In this document: positions 1-12,600 of the stretch, one piece after another
Layout: each line of letters begins with the position of its first letter
Numbering within the stretch: position 1 is the first letter of the stretch
Position numbers and translations under genes: made by a program
NCBI RefSeq assembly: GCF_964340395.1
Contig: NC_135559.1
Span: forward strand, 19,920,650 to 19,984,649
Length of the DNA stretch: 64,000 bases
Direction: 5' to 3'
From: Glandiceps talaboti
Lineage: Eukaryota > Hemichordata > Enteropneusta > Spengelidae
Notes under the pieces: generated by a model
What the model was told of the DNA's origin: nothing
Seen by the model: the letters and a program-made list of their open reading frames with translations, nothing else
Database searches by the model: none

Positions 1-3000
1 AATGCCGTGACTATAAACCATGCTTCATTTCATGTACATTTCTTCATCTATTCTAAAGCATACAAATTGAATTTAATACATAAATACCAATCGCATGCCA
101 TTGTGCTGAACAATCATCAATGTCCTTGGTATTTTCCATTCTATCATGGTGAATATTATATTTTATTTCTTTTATAAAATTATAATAAATTCGATTCGAT
201 TCATTCCATGCTAATGCTCCCTGTATAATCATAAAATGATTGAGCCATGACTATCAACGATGACAAAGTCTGATGTGTAAATTGTGAACCGATATTATTC
301 ATCATGTTGGCGTTCCTTCGGTTGTATGTATGTATGTATGTATGTATGTATGTATGTATGTATGTATGGATGTATGTGTGTATGTATGTATGTATGTATG
401 TATGAATGTATGTATGTGTGTGTGTATATGTATGTATGTATGTATGTGTGTGTGTATGTATGTATGTATGTATGTATGTATGTATGTATGTGTGTGTATG
501 TATGTATGTATGTATGTATGCATGTGTATGTATGTATGTATGTATTTATGTATGTATGTATGTATGTATGTATGTATGTATGCATGCATGCATGCATGCA
601 TGTATGTATGTATGTATGTATGTATGTATGCATGCATGCTTGCGTGCGTGCATGTGTGCATGCGTACAAGCGTGACTGCATGTGTGCGTGCGTGCGTGCG
701 TGCATGCATGTATGTATGTATGTATGTATGTATGTATGTATGTATGTATGTACGTAGATATTTAGGTAGGTAGGTAGGTAGGTAGGTAGGTAGGTATGCA
801 TATATGGTTGTTTATTTGCTTATTTGTTGATGTTTCCAACGGGCCAATGTAAAAGTAAAATTTGCATACAGTACTTTTCACCTTTCACATAGATCTAGAA
901 AGTTTATTTCACAGGGTTGTTTGTTATCATTACTTCATCATTTTATACGGGTACAATTTATAGGAGAGATATTCTGGTTTATTTTTGGAACGCTGCAATT
1001 ACTCGCCAGACATGAAATATTCCACCTATGTTGATAAAAAATATTGCAATCGTTCTAAAGTTTGAATTTTCTGTAATATTGTCATACAATGGGATATAAC
1101 CATGTTTTCTTTCAAATTTTGGGAATATGAACAATTTGTACAGCTCTGTGATGGTGTCGTGATACATGTCCGGGATACATGACAAGCAACATTGTTGAAT
1201 GTCCCAGGGGCGTTTTAGAAATTGTTTTACGCACAGCAGCTTCCCCAAGGGAAATCGCTATAACCATGAAAGTATGTATCGCCACGTTATAACACCACTA
1301 CAATACAATGCGACATCGCCGTTGTGTTGGCCTTCGGAAATAACTTGAATCGGACTCCTCCGGGTCCGAGGCCTCATAAAAGACAAACAATGGAGTAACA
1401 TATATTATACTATTGATGGCATACAATTCTAAAATGTTTTTTTTGTATTTAAGAATCTTTTTCTTTATTTCCATTTTGATCTGGGTCCCACAGAGCAGTA
1501 CATTACTAAAACAAACAAAAAGGCATGTTACAAGGTCTTGAATAGATCGCACAAACCAGACCACTTTTTCAAATGTGTGGTTAATTTCTTTTTTTTTTTA
1601 CAATTCTAAAATGTTTGTGTATTGTCGTTGGAACATAAAGCAATGTAACATGACAAACACCGACCAAACATTATTTTAACACCCACACTGCCAACAAGTC
1701 GGTGCATGACATTTTCAAATAATTGCAATTTTCAATCGTTTCCATTAATTAGTTTTAGGCTGAAAATATTTGGTGTGATTAAATACATTCAGAATGTATG
1801 ACTGGGGTCACTGATTACAACTCGTGCTTTTATTGAAAGATACAATTGTGAATGAACCATGCACCAGACTGTCTTGGATGACACAATGGAAGCCCAAAGT
1901 CTTGTATCGACCGTAAAAAAGGTCAGGTCACCAGACATGTATGTGCGCCCCTTCACCTACATAGTCCAGAAATCTATATCAGGTTATTCTGCAGCTAACA
2001 GGTATTTTTCTGACTCTGGTGTAAAATGAAATACAAATATAATTTAAATATGAGTAGTATACATAACTTATGGATGTCCTGAAAATATTCTCAGTAAATA
2101 GAGGCGATGTGATTACGTCATGTGACGTCATTGGTAATAAGTTGTTATTAGTTGTATCCATAACGGGTATCTATAGTACAGTACACACATCAGCCGACGA
2201 AAAAGGGCGTTGCCACTGCAATTATCGTCAAATTTTGACGAATGGTTATGATGTCGTGAATAATGATATACTGGTCCGGAGATGTCAAAATTCTGCCGAT
2301 TTACAATGCTTGGATTTTAACGTAATGACATGTAAATTTGGATGGATTTGTTTAGCCCTATGTGCACCAAGAAATATATATTTAGTTGTAGAAGAAGTTA
2401 CATTTATCTGCTGACGCGATTTTTTTTTCTCTAACTTGAACTTTGCAGCTCATAATTTCATAAACTATAAAGTATTTTGAATTCAAATCGAGTATTATAC
2501 TCCAAGTTGTATAAAACAAGCATTTTGTAAAACACTGCCGAACGTTTTGACTGTGCAAGGACAGACTATTTAAAGAGGTTTTTTCAAGGGCTGGCAATTC
2601 AAAAGTGACCGCCAAATTTGTGTATAAAGAAGGTTGCTTTGCAACGTATAATGTACAGTGTGGAATCCACAAGTTGTTGTTTACGCTACGCGTGACATTG
2701 AGGTTGATGGATTTGTGTAGACATTGTTCGACCAACCTTAAGTGGTATGTCAACGCCATGTCACTAAGCACACTGCAAGTCATACCTCAAAAATGGTTGA
2801 ATACATTGTAACCATGGTGAATGAAAACATGTTTCTTAATTAGTGTGAAAACAATTAACAGATGAAGCTAGCGAGACGAACTAGCAAATAGACAACCAGG
2901 TTGATAAATAGACCATCGGTTGGGATGGACAATGGAAGATAGACTAGTATACAATATGTCAACCAAAAATGCTTTGAATTAACAATTCAAATATTTGCAA

Positions 3001-3888
3001 TTACCATAAAGCTGTGGTTTTCATGACACGAGACAAGAGGAGACGATGGACTATGACAAACGATTATTATGGTTATTACATCTATGTATACAATATATTA
3101 ATCCGAACAGAAAAGCAACGCTAACAAATAAAACCTAACAGATTGCACTAAACACGCAATATATCACAATTTAATGACGAAACAAAATATCCTTAGATTT
3201 TAAACAAATAACGTAATTTTCAGTCTACTACACCTACCGTAACTATTAGGGCTATTTTGACCAAAATCATCTCGAGTTTATGATAAAAATACGGTGAAAC
3301 ACAGAAACTGGAGGTCGTGAGAGTCATCATTATTATTATGTTGTCGAGGGTATTGTTACTTTAAACGCTATTTCTGTTTTGGAAAACAACAGATGCTGGC
3401 ATGGAATACATTCTGGTGCTATTCTCAGAGAAGAAATGGTCGTCGGTTGCATATACCCTCTGTCGGTTATGCGCATAATATATGCTGATATGCATACATA
3501 TTCATAATTAACTTTTCTCTATTACAATTAACTTATAAATGTGTATGATTCGGCAGCTGTTAAATTTTGAACGACGCTGTCACTTTAATAAAGGTAGGTT
3601 AACTACTAGGATAAATTAGAATTAATTAAACAATCGAGAGAGAATGACACACTGCATATGTCACAATTGTTAATTCACGTATTTAAAAATTATCAAATAA
3701 GCTCAAATGCCGTTCTGTTTTGACGAAATTCGGAAATTTAGGCCTCCAAGTTAATGGCAGGATGCATGCCGGGGATGCATGTACACGGGGTAGTTCTGCC
3801 TGTGACACTTCGTGATGCGTTTGTTATGCTTGGGTAATTTCATGATTTATTGAGATATTTGAATGACCTAGCTATTCTCTGTACTCAC
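1..3888 (-). other. Intron 1 of the SEC14-like gene, to the window edge
   Basis: This stretch lies downstream of the SEC14-like first exon on the minus strand, and I found no further exon of that gene in it. It holds a tetranucleotide array at 325-795 and a perfect CRE-like octamer TGACGTCA at 2123-2130. ORFs of 60-133 codons here have no recognisable motifs and look like chance. Intron 1 would therefore exceed 3.8 kb. Confidence 0.5.
325..795. repeat. (TATG)n then (TAGG)n microsatellite
   Basis: About 440 bp of TATG repeats with interspersed TGTG, CATG and CGTG variants, ending in a pure TAGG run at about 763-795. All six frames stay open because the repeat lacks stops, giving false ORFs rich in Met-Tyr-Val-Cys or His-Thr-Tyr-Ile. 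It is not coding. Confidence 0.97.
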
Positions 3889-3942
3889 CTGGTCCAATTT
3901 ACTCTGTTGATTCTCGTTCAGGTCTCCCACTCGGCCGCTCAT
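3889..3942 (-). CDS. SEC14L2-like: SEC14-like protein (SEC14L2 type), first coding exon
   Basis: The minus strand reads ATG, then 18 codons giving MSGRVGDLNENQQSKLDQ, then a strong donor (CAG|GTGAGT). The first eight residues are those that open vertebrate SEC14L2, as I recall it, and in that family the first coding exon also ends soon after this motif. Family members are cytosolic CRAL-TRIO lipid-binding proteins that move squalene, tocopherol or phosphoinositides between membranes. Only the N-terminal extension ahead of the CRAL-TRIO domain is here; the lipid-binding domain must lie left of the window. The exon is too short for ORF-length filters. The call rests on a short identity plus a good donor, so SEC14L3 or L4 orthology is equally possible. 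Confidence 0.72.
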
Positions 3943-4450
3943 CCTGAGTTGTGGTATGGGTTATATGGGGAGAAACAGAGACGAGGGCGGTTTAAATGAC
4001 GTGTTTCGGCTACCGGTGTGTTACACGTCGAATGGCCCGACGATGACTTGACAAAGCTAGCACCAGTATAGAAATAAATGACAGACCTCGTTGTAAATTA
4101 ACTCAGGTGTAACATCCGTAGATCACAAGCCGGGCTATAGTTTACTTGGATCCGTTGGCATGTATGCGTACCATCGTGTGACAGTAAACCAAAGTTCGAT
4201 ATATGTGTTCATCATTGTTATAAAAGGCGTGTCTCCGAACTTTGTGCGCGCGAGCGTCCAAAGATCTACTGCGGACACCCGTGTCCGTTGATTCTTGAAG
4301 CTAAGCCACGCAGATGTGTGTAAAGTATGGGACAATACAATGTGACACGGACTCTGTACACAAACGACGGTACCAGTAACATGTGACATCTCCTTCAAAA
4401 GGCCGTCGTGACGTCACCCATAGTAGTCACGTGACAACTGTGTCAGCGTG
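3943..4450 (-). promoter_or_regulatory. Probable promoter and 5' UTR of the SEC14-like gene
   Basis: Directly upstream of the SEC14-like ATG the DNA becomes less AT-rich and carries CpGs, a consensus CRE (TGACGTCA, 4409-4416) and an E-box (CACGTG, 4428-4433) 12 bp apart. The transcription start is not determined. CRE and E-box consensus are established; their use here is inference. Confidence 0.4.
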
Positions 4451-5144
4451 TCACAAATGTCCATATATCAATATATTGGTTCTGCTGAATGGGCGGCTTT
4501 GTTTGTTAACGAATTAAAAAATACACAAAGTGTAGTTTGTATTATGGGTCTTCTCTAAGTATGTGTGTCCAGAAAAAGAAACTTTGGTATTGGACCAGGG
4601 AACAACATATAAACACGGTGACGTAAGCCAGCAAGCAGTTGTTATTTGGAGAATCACAAATGCTGGTATTAAGGTCCGTGGACATGGTCAGTGTATTTAA
4701 ACAAGTGAAAATGCAGACATCGGTGTTGTGTTAAATTACTGCATTTCACCGTATGTAACGATTACGTAATAGACCTTGAAAATTATATCATTTCTCATTG
4801 AAAGGCAACCACCATTTTTCAGTGTGTGTATTAAAATATATTACAGTAAATCATAATTATTATTCGTATTGTCATGAATTTTTTTAACTCCTATACACCT
4901 TGTGCATGCCATGTACACACACACCTTTGAGATTTTGAGATCCACATCCACCGTTTACTCACACGCACTATTTTTGCGAGGTTGTCGATGTATATCAGTT
5001 ATATTCGTTGTCACTGGAAGAGACTGAATACGGTGCATTATCATGTTCCCTAGCTCTGTGTATGGTCTATGGTTTTTTACAACCGCACAAAAACAACACG
5101 AAGCTGTACATGCTACACTTTGAGATAACATAAGTGAATACAGT

Positions 5145-5712
5145 TTCTTGTGAAATACAGTAAATTCCAAAATAACGTGCACCTTTTCTGTTTGATACAA
5201 TAACGCAGGATAAACCAATAAGAAACTGGACATGTTACATTTTAAGATAGCAAGATTGAAGGAGTACTGTTTCTTGCTACATTTTGTCTAAGTGAAATGA
5301 ACTACACGTGCCATCATACAGACATCAAATGAACATCACTGCAAAGGACATTTACGCGCTGTTCATCGGGTGTTTGATACTTAGAAACACATTGGCGCCC
5401 TAATGTCTGCATGGAGTTGCAATACATTGAAATGGTTTATTTCATTTAGATAAAATCTAGCAAAACACATGATGCAATTTTGCTATTGAAGTGTGGCACA
5501 TATACAGTTTCTTATTGGTTTCTGTGTGGCTGTATCAAACAGAAAAGCTGCACAGTATTGTGAAATTCACTGTATGTACTAAGTACCACCATGCAGACAT
5601 CAAAACCCTGGCGCCCACATGTCTGCTGCCTTTAGTTGCAAGACATTGCGATCTTGCCACTAAGGTGTAGAATGCACCGTTTCTAAGTTATGTGTGGTTG
5701 TATCAAGCAGAC
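5145..5712. repeat. Unclassified inverted-repeat element with a third direct unit
   Basis: The segment at about 5150-5325 pairs, imperfectly, as an inverted repeat with 5395-5590. The best-preserved block is 5178-5226 against 5507-5553 (CTTTTCTGTTTGATACA at the outer edge, AATAAGAAACTG at the inner). A third related unit follows at about 5608-5712 in direct orientation to the second. No ORF. It looks like a decayed non-autonomous DNA transposon or foldback element. Confidence 0.6.
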
Positions 5713-5965
5713 AGCGAACACTAACATGAAACGGGTTGTAATTGGAGTCATTCTACTCAAATGTTATGAAGAGGGCTAATATAACTGTCAGCACTCCTTT
5801 ATTCGTTCACTTAGTAGCATATTTTAATAGCCGTTTGATTTGAAAACAAGCTATCACACCAAGTTGATATTTTTCTGGAGACAAAATATATCAAGCAACT
5901 TACCATGCACATATATATACATCATTTGAATATGTTATCAGTTGAATATGTTATTCCTTGTATTA

Positions 5966-6258
5966 GGCCTAAAAAAAATTGTTTGGTTCCTGGTACCCGA
6001 ACCCACCTAGTTTTTCACGCCGACCCTGGCCCTTTTTTACGAGGAAAAATAATGAAATCGCGAAAATTGTGAAGTCTCGCAATGAATAGTGGATGCGGAA
6101 ACTGACATCAACTTAAAAATATAATATAAAACTTTTCTTCCCATCGGTAATGGTTGTACACAATGATCTGATGAGAAGAAAGTAATAACATAGAGAACAT
6201 ATAGAAAACAACGGAAAATATAACTACCTGAACTAGACACTCACATATACAAAAAATA

Positions 6259-6352
<94 letters not shown>

Positions 6353-6422
6353 AAAAATCTACCTATCCCACCTATTCTAAAATTGAATGTAATCGGAACC
6401 ACATAATGTCTTTTGTTAGGCC
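5966..6422. mobile_element. MITE family A, copy 1 (contains TA expansion)
   Basis: Ends are GGCCTAA and TTAGGCC, each followed inward by sequence related to TTGTTTGGTTCC. The interior matches 9287-9663 in reverse orientation over nearly its full length, including a block containing TTGATGTCAGTTTCCGCA. A pure TA array (about 6264-6346) sits inside this copy but not the other. No coding capacity; no clear target-site duplication. Confidence 0.75.
6264..6346. repeat. (TA)n dinucleotide array
   Basis: About 41 uninterrupted TA units inside MITE family A copy 1. Confidence 0.97.
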
Positions 6423-7069
6423 CTACACTGAGCAAGTTTTCGCTATATGTACATTTCAATTTCCAGATACGTAGGAAGTTTAAACAAAATGTTTCCGAAA
6501 TATAAAATTATAGTTACCAATATTAAAAAAAGGATAAATTAAGAACATTTTACAAATTTATAAGGCAAAACTAAAAAAAATGTTGGATTCCGATAACATG
6601 ACTTCAGAAAATAGGGTAGATAGATCGGGATGTTATTTCATTTTAATTTTTTTTTGTAATTACTTCGACCTAAAGACAAGATACTTGTTGATCACAATAT
6701 TTTCGTAATAGTTGATGAGGTGTAAAAGAAGTAAATGAAGACAATTGTGTGATTCAGAAGTAGACAAACACAATATGCACACTGTGCTGTTAGCGGCTGA
6801 AATGACATCGTTTCTCTCTAGAATGAGATAGTAAAACTATACAACTAAAGATACTTTGTCAAGAAAATCTACAGGGAAATAGATGTAAATTGTCATCATT
6901 TTACCTTTTATCACGTAAAACATGTTTAGGGTCGGTAAGTAAGTTAACTGAGGTAATGTAAATTTTATTACCTGGTGATCTATTACGTCATATCATACTG
7001 ACGTTTTGTATCATTTTTATTGACACAATAAAATAATATCTCCTTTATTACTTGGGTAAAGTTTCTGTT

Positions 7070-7431
7070 GGACCAAAAAAAAATTGTTTCTGGTCAGAGC
7101 GCGCATCCTCGCGTAGGTCTTTTTTTCATGTTTTTCCAGCCCATGCAATCTGCAGATCCGTATCGTGGGGAAACACAAAAATAACCCTTCCTACTGCAGG
7201 GAAGACAACTGCAGAGCCAATCATGAACAAGCAAATGACATCTGCCTCCACCTACACACTCGCTCTAAAGTACTAAATAAAAAGAACAATAACTGCTATA
7301 AATAGCAGATTGATTGACAGGTTTGTTGCCATAGTGTAACGACACGAAATTTTAATTGTCGTCGCACCATTTTAGACAGACTGTGTCCTGACCAAAAACA
7401 ATTCTTTCTCTTTGTTTGGCCTTGTCGTGCT
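7070..7431. mobile_element. MITE family B, copy 1
   Basis: Terminal inverted repeats read about GGACCAAAAAAAAATTG then TTTCTGGTCAG at the left and the complement, ending GGCC, at the right. The interior is shared with 8032-8331 in the same orientation (for example the block containing GCTCTAAAGTACTAAATAAA). Ends resemble family A, so the two may be subfamilies. Non-coding. Confidence 0.7.
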
Positions 7432-8031
7432 GTAGTTATATATGTGTGCATCAATAAACAGTCGACATTATGATAAAAACATCTTCAATCGTATAGGCAA
7501 TTCACTTCATTTCGGCTGTGTTTGTAGTCTAGTTCCTATACGGTATCATCATGATTTACACCTCCACTCAGGTAGGGTTCAATGATTGGCCATGGGTGAA
7601 CAACCTTATGTGCTGATTGGGGGACTTTGACCAGACGTGGTTTAGTTAGAAACCATGTTGGCATCCAGACTACTGTCAAATTTGTAAATGCTGTTCCTTG
7701 CTAACCAAGTAGGCAAGTACATTTTTCGAAATATACCATGACCATTTGTTATTATTAGGAACCGTTGGACAACGTATTGTCGAAATCTAACCATCCTGAA
7801 GCCGATATAGGTACACGACGCACTCAGTTTAAGTGATATGAATACATATTAATCTCACACGTCATTTATTATTACAAGTACTAGTTATTCCCAGAAAAGG
7901 CAAAGTTCCTCTCCTTAGCTAGTATAAAATAACGCTATTCCGTTTTACGATAATAGAAACGTACGCATCATGCTAATTAAGTATAACATAATTATCTATT
8001 TTTCTCTACTGAAATATATACGAAATAATTA

Positions 8032-8331
8032 GGCCAAAAAAATTGTTTCTGGTCAGCGCGTAGGTCTTTTTTTTTTCTGTTTGTCCAGCCTATGCAGTCT
8101 GAAGTCTGCAGAAACACAAAATAACCCTCCCTACTTCAGTGAAGACAACTGAAAAGCCAATCATGAACAGGCCTATGACACCTACCCCACATACGCACTT
8201 GCTCTAAAGTACTAAATAAAAAAAACAGTAACTGCTATAAATGGTACAAGTTTAGTGACAGTTTCGTTGAGACTAAAAAAAAAATAAAAATAAAAATTCG
8301 CGTCTTCGCACTATGGCGAGTCGGGTAGGCC
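8032..8331. mobile_element. MITE family B, copy 2
   Basis: Starts GGCCAAAAAAATTGTTTCTG and shares most of its interior with 7070-7431. The right end is more diverged, carrying an A-rich stretch, and closes near TAGGCC. Confidence 0.65.
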
Positions 8332-8404
8332 AAAAAGAGCATTTTGATTTGGAATTTTATTTTCGAAATTTGTTATATTGCTTGTACGATTTTTTTACAT
8401 GTCC

Positions 8405-8466
8405 ATTATTACCTCCAGTGGTCGAGGGGGGGGGGGTGATGATATGCTTTTGTCTGTCTGTGTCTG

Positions 8467-8497
<31 letters not shown>

Positions 8498-9150
8498 GTA
8501 GGTATGTGTCTGTGTGTCTGTGTGTGTGTGTGTCTGTTGACACGATATCTAAAAAAAATACTGTAGTGATTCTAATGAAATTTGCTACACATCTTCCATA
8601 TGCTAAACACAAGAACTAACTAGATTGTGGTAAACATCCAAGGAACATCAATTTATCATTTGCATAATTAATGTTTTTAGTAATTAGGCTATATCTGAAG
8701 AATGCAAATTTCATATTTAATATTATTTGATATCTGCTGTAAAGCTTGTTGATGTAGCTTATAGTTTTAATGAATAATTTGCATAGTTAATGACATTTGG
8801 TAATTAGAGCAAACTTCAAATTCAATGTAAGTAACAAAGCATAGTTTGGCATAGTTTTTAGTTTAATGACTAATTTGCATGATTGTTCAAATTCAATTTA
8901 ATTCAATACATACATTAAACATAAGAAATACAATGCTTGTTGATGTATCTTATAGTTTTAATGAGCAGTTTGCATAATTAATGAGCTTTGGTAATTAGGC
9001 TATATTTTAAGAATGCAAACTTCAAAATCATATAATTTGGCACAGACATCAACCATAACGAAGCACGCATATCCTAAAAAGACTGGTGGCATAGTTTTTA
9101 TTTGTAATGATTAATGTGCAAAATTAATTATTTTTGGTAATAAGAATGTA
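8405..9150 (+). repeat. TGTC-bearing tandem-repeat element, copy 1
   Basis: Begins with a diverged ACCTCC end, then a G-run, a TGTC/TGTG microsatellite (8448-8535) and degenerate repeats of a unit containing TTTGCATAATTAATG followed by GGTAATTAGG and CTTCAAATTCAATAT. Same layout as 17412-18437. Exact GCATAATTAAT occurs at 8662-8672 and 8972-8982. Confidence 0.65.
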
Positions 9151-9286
9151 TTCCAACAATGTGTAGACATTCAGTTTAAAGTGTGACTTTTCGTTATACT
9201 GATAAAGCCACCGTCAGGTTTCCCCACTCATTCAGCTATTTAACTATTGGTAACGAAACTTGCATCTCCAAATTACACATATATTA

Positions 9287-9663
9287 GGCGTAAAAAAAAT
9301 TATGTGGTTTCGATTACATTCAATTTTAAAATAGGTGGGGTAGGTAGATTTTTTTATTTTACTGTATTTTTTTTTCATGTGTGAGTGTCTAGTTCAGGTT
9401 TTCCATTGTTCTCCAAATGGTCTCTGTGTTGTTTATTTCTTCCTATCAGATGTACAGCCATTACAGATTGAAAGAATCGTTTTATATCGTCTTTTTAAGT
9501 TGATGTCAGTTTCCGCACCCACTATTAATTCTTGCGAGACTTCACGATTTTCACGATTTTATTATGATTTTTCTCGAATACGTCCAAAAAAGTTTAGGGT
9601 CGGCGTAAAAAATCTGGGTGGGGTCGGGTAACTGGAACCAAACAACTTTTTTTTTATTTGGCC
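9287..9663. mobile_element. MITE family A, copy 2
   Basis: Reverse-oriented relative of 5966-6422, with ends GGCGTAAAAAAAATT and TTTGGCC. It lacks the TA array of copy 1, which dates that expansion after the copies diverged. Confidence 0.72.
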
Positions 9664-12600
9664 TTATAATTTCAATGGCCAACGTTGTCGTAGATGGCGC
9701 TCGTTTCATATACGAGCTCTGCACGTATAGCCTTCAGTAATTACAAGGGGGAGACCGGAGAAAATTAAACCCGGTCTGTGGCATAAAATGATACCCTGCC
9801 CCTTGTCCTTTCTGCTTAAAAGTGAAATGACCCTCCCTCAATTTCCTTTCTCTAAAATATGAACCTCCCCCTGTTAAAATACTTCAATGGAAAAAAAAAA
9901 CATGTTAACGCTGCCTAGCTCCCTCTGTCAAAGTTGTTAAAATTCAAGATTAGTCAGTTCCTGGGTTCGAATCTCACTAGAAACAAGGTATTTTTCTGGA
10001 TCCCACCACGTTGATAGTTATTAAAGGCGTTTGTAGTTTCCCACTATCACCACCACAGTGAGTTTGTGTTTGTATTGAGTAAACATCCGCGGTCGGATAT
10101 CATTGGCTGAGCTGAAGGCCAGAACTCCCAAAGACTAGATGAGCGCGCAACTGACATTTCAGGACTGACGTCAGCATCTCCATTCTGCCACATTTAATTA
10201 CCAATATCTTACAGCGCTATTCTTTCATTACTACTGTGAGACTTGCTCCTCTCATCACATCAAAATTCAACTAACAGTCAATTCACTACATTTCATGTTA
10301 TGATATTACGGTAACCCGTAATAACTTGGTCCTGTCTATTTGACTGCTCTTTTAAATCGATCACCCACAGAGTCTTGCATTTCGACCACAACAAAATCAA
10401 TGTACTTAACTTCCTTTTCTTATTTCGACCATCAAAAAGAATCATCGATTGGGAGAACTTTATTTTTACTGAAGAGTGTAACCAGCTATACTGGCCATAC
10501 GAAACAAATTTGTAGTGGAGAATCGAATGTAACGAGTAACCAAGTCATCTTCCATATATATATAATCTCTGATAGAGGTAATATTTTGGTTGCCATAGCA
10601 AACATACATGACATTTCCCGGGATATCACTAGGTTAGGTCACAAAACATCATGTACAAATTTAATAGAAATGCAATTTTAACTCAGGTCTGTTTTTTCAA
10701 TTTGAATTATTTTGGTTGCCATGGTAATCACTATTCCAATTTTTATAAACCTATATGTACATATGCACAGTTCTGCCATCACATAGAGGGGATGTGATAT
10801 TACTCACGTGTCGATTTGGCAAAAGAGGTAAAGTAATATTCTTTTCACATTTTAGTTACCCGATAACAAAATTTGTTTCTGCCTGTGTACTATCAGTACG
10901 TTAGCCCATGAATGCATCAAATTTGTATACCAGTTTCAATGTTCCATTGCTTAATTTAAGTTTATAATCTTAGTTGGATGTTGTTGTATGGGATCGTACA
11001 CAAACTACTCCAATGCATGTCCTCATTAAGTTTCCGTATTATTGTAACCATGGATATCATTGACAAATCATTTATTAGTCCCATATATTCAGGTACAAAC
11101 TAAAAATAGGCTTGTAGAATTTCCATACGTAGACTCTCCCATTTATAGTGTTCAAAAGTGCCTGTATGTCAACATAACTTTATCTCCGAGAATAGTCTGC
11201 AATCTGAAGTATCCATTGCGACACTGCTAGACATATGGAATCTTGATAATATTTCGAAGGTGTACTATTCTCAAGTATAAAACAAGTATTATAGTTAAAT
11301 CAGTGAGTCGTGAAAATATGCCATAATGGTTGAAATAGGTGTTGACATGAATATATTAAATCACAAAACAACTACAACATACTAACACGTTCCTGTGATT
11401 GCGACGGGTTCAATAAGTACTAGTCTATATGTGATAGACCGGTAGTGCCACAACTATCAACGAGCACCCAAGAAGAAATCTGGTTAGGTCTGAACGACAC
11501 GACGTATATTATAGTCTAACAAAGTACACCAATGACCAAATAATCGATGTGAAACACATTTTAGTGACATCGCTGAAAGCCATGTGTTGACAGCAAATCT
11601 GTTACACCACCATGACCCAAAAAGTAGTATTTCATTACGTTTTAAGTGGATATGATTTAATGCATGATTACAACTGATGATCGATAATGGTTAATAGCTC
11701 GGCTTCAATTCCTGTAAGTAACTATTACGTGTAAATGGAAATTAGAGAGTATTTTTGCTTCAATTTATTGATCAACTTTGCATGGTTATTTACCCATAGG
11801 AGCCGAACTTTAAATAACCATCGGCAGACTTTCAATTCGCTTGCAAGACGCATGCGCAATTAAAACTTATCCTTAACATCATTGTTAACTGTAAAAGTAA
11901 CAAATGTTCAAATCAGAGTTTTAGAATTTGTCCAAAGTCTTCACGTTTTACACACTCCTTTCGGAATTATAAGCACATTGTGCAGTGTTACTTGATATAA
12001 CGGTTGTACATGAAAACAATTGTCATCTCAATCCTTCTGCTGATTGATCAACAATGAGACTTCATGATTTGGATAAAAAAGCGCAGGTGTAGGTGAGTGC
12101 TCATTACCATGCAATTGTTCATGATAACAATTGCCATATTAATCCATCAATTGATTGGTCAACAACGGGTTATCATGATTTACATGTAGTTTTTCTAAAA
12201 CCTAAACAAAAGGTATACATTGGTTGTATTGGTTGGCTTACTGAAATCTACAGGTAGATGTATTTTAAAAGAAATGACCCAGGAATTATGTGCATTCTTA
12301 TTAATGTGTATATTGATGTCGTTGCATTCACTAGTAGAGATCATTGTAATAGCTATCTTTGAAGAGCAAGGTAAGTGAACCAGGATAATTCTAACAGTCA
12401 GTAAAGGTAACATTGACTTAGTTTCTTTTTTTTGGCTGTAGATCGATGTACTATTAATTGTCTGTATTTTTATTTCTGCATGCGTAATAGAATTTTTGAC
12501 ACTTAGTGTCTACTGTTTAGATATGTACACCATTTCAATTTGACCCCCTGGGTCACCATAGGATGATGAAATAAACCATTTATTATTATCATTATTACAT

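Noticed and set aside
284-801. Five overlapping ORFs of Met-Tyr-Val-Cys and His-Thr-Tyr-Ile repeats
   Set aside because: Frame-open translations of a tetranucleotide microsatellite; the same holds at 19616-19856, 20084-20402, 41720-42038, 51621-51925 and 52837-53474.
1298-1564. Minus-strand ORF ending ASDPEESDSSYFRR, thought to be a LINE remnant
   Set aside because: Only a short acidic motif; no reverse-transcriptase or endonuclease signature around it.
2070-2414. 114-codon ORF
   Set aside because: No start context, domain or composition signal; lies in an intron on the opposite strand.
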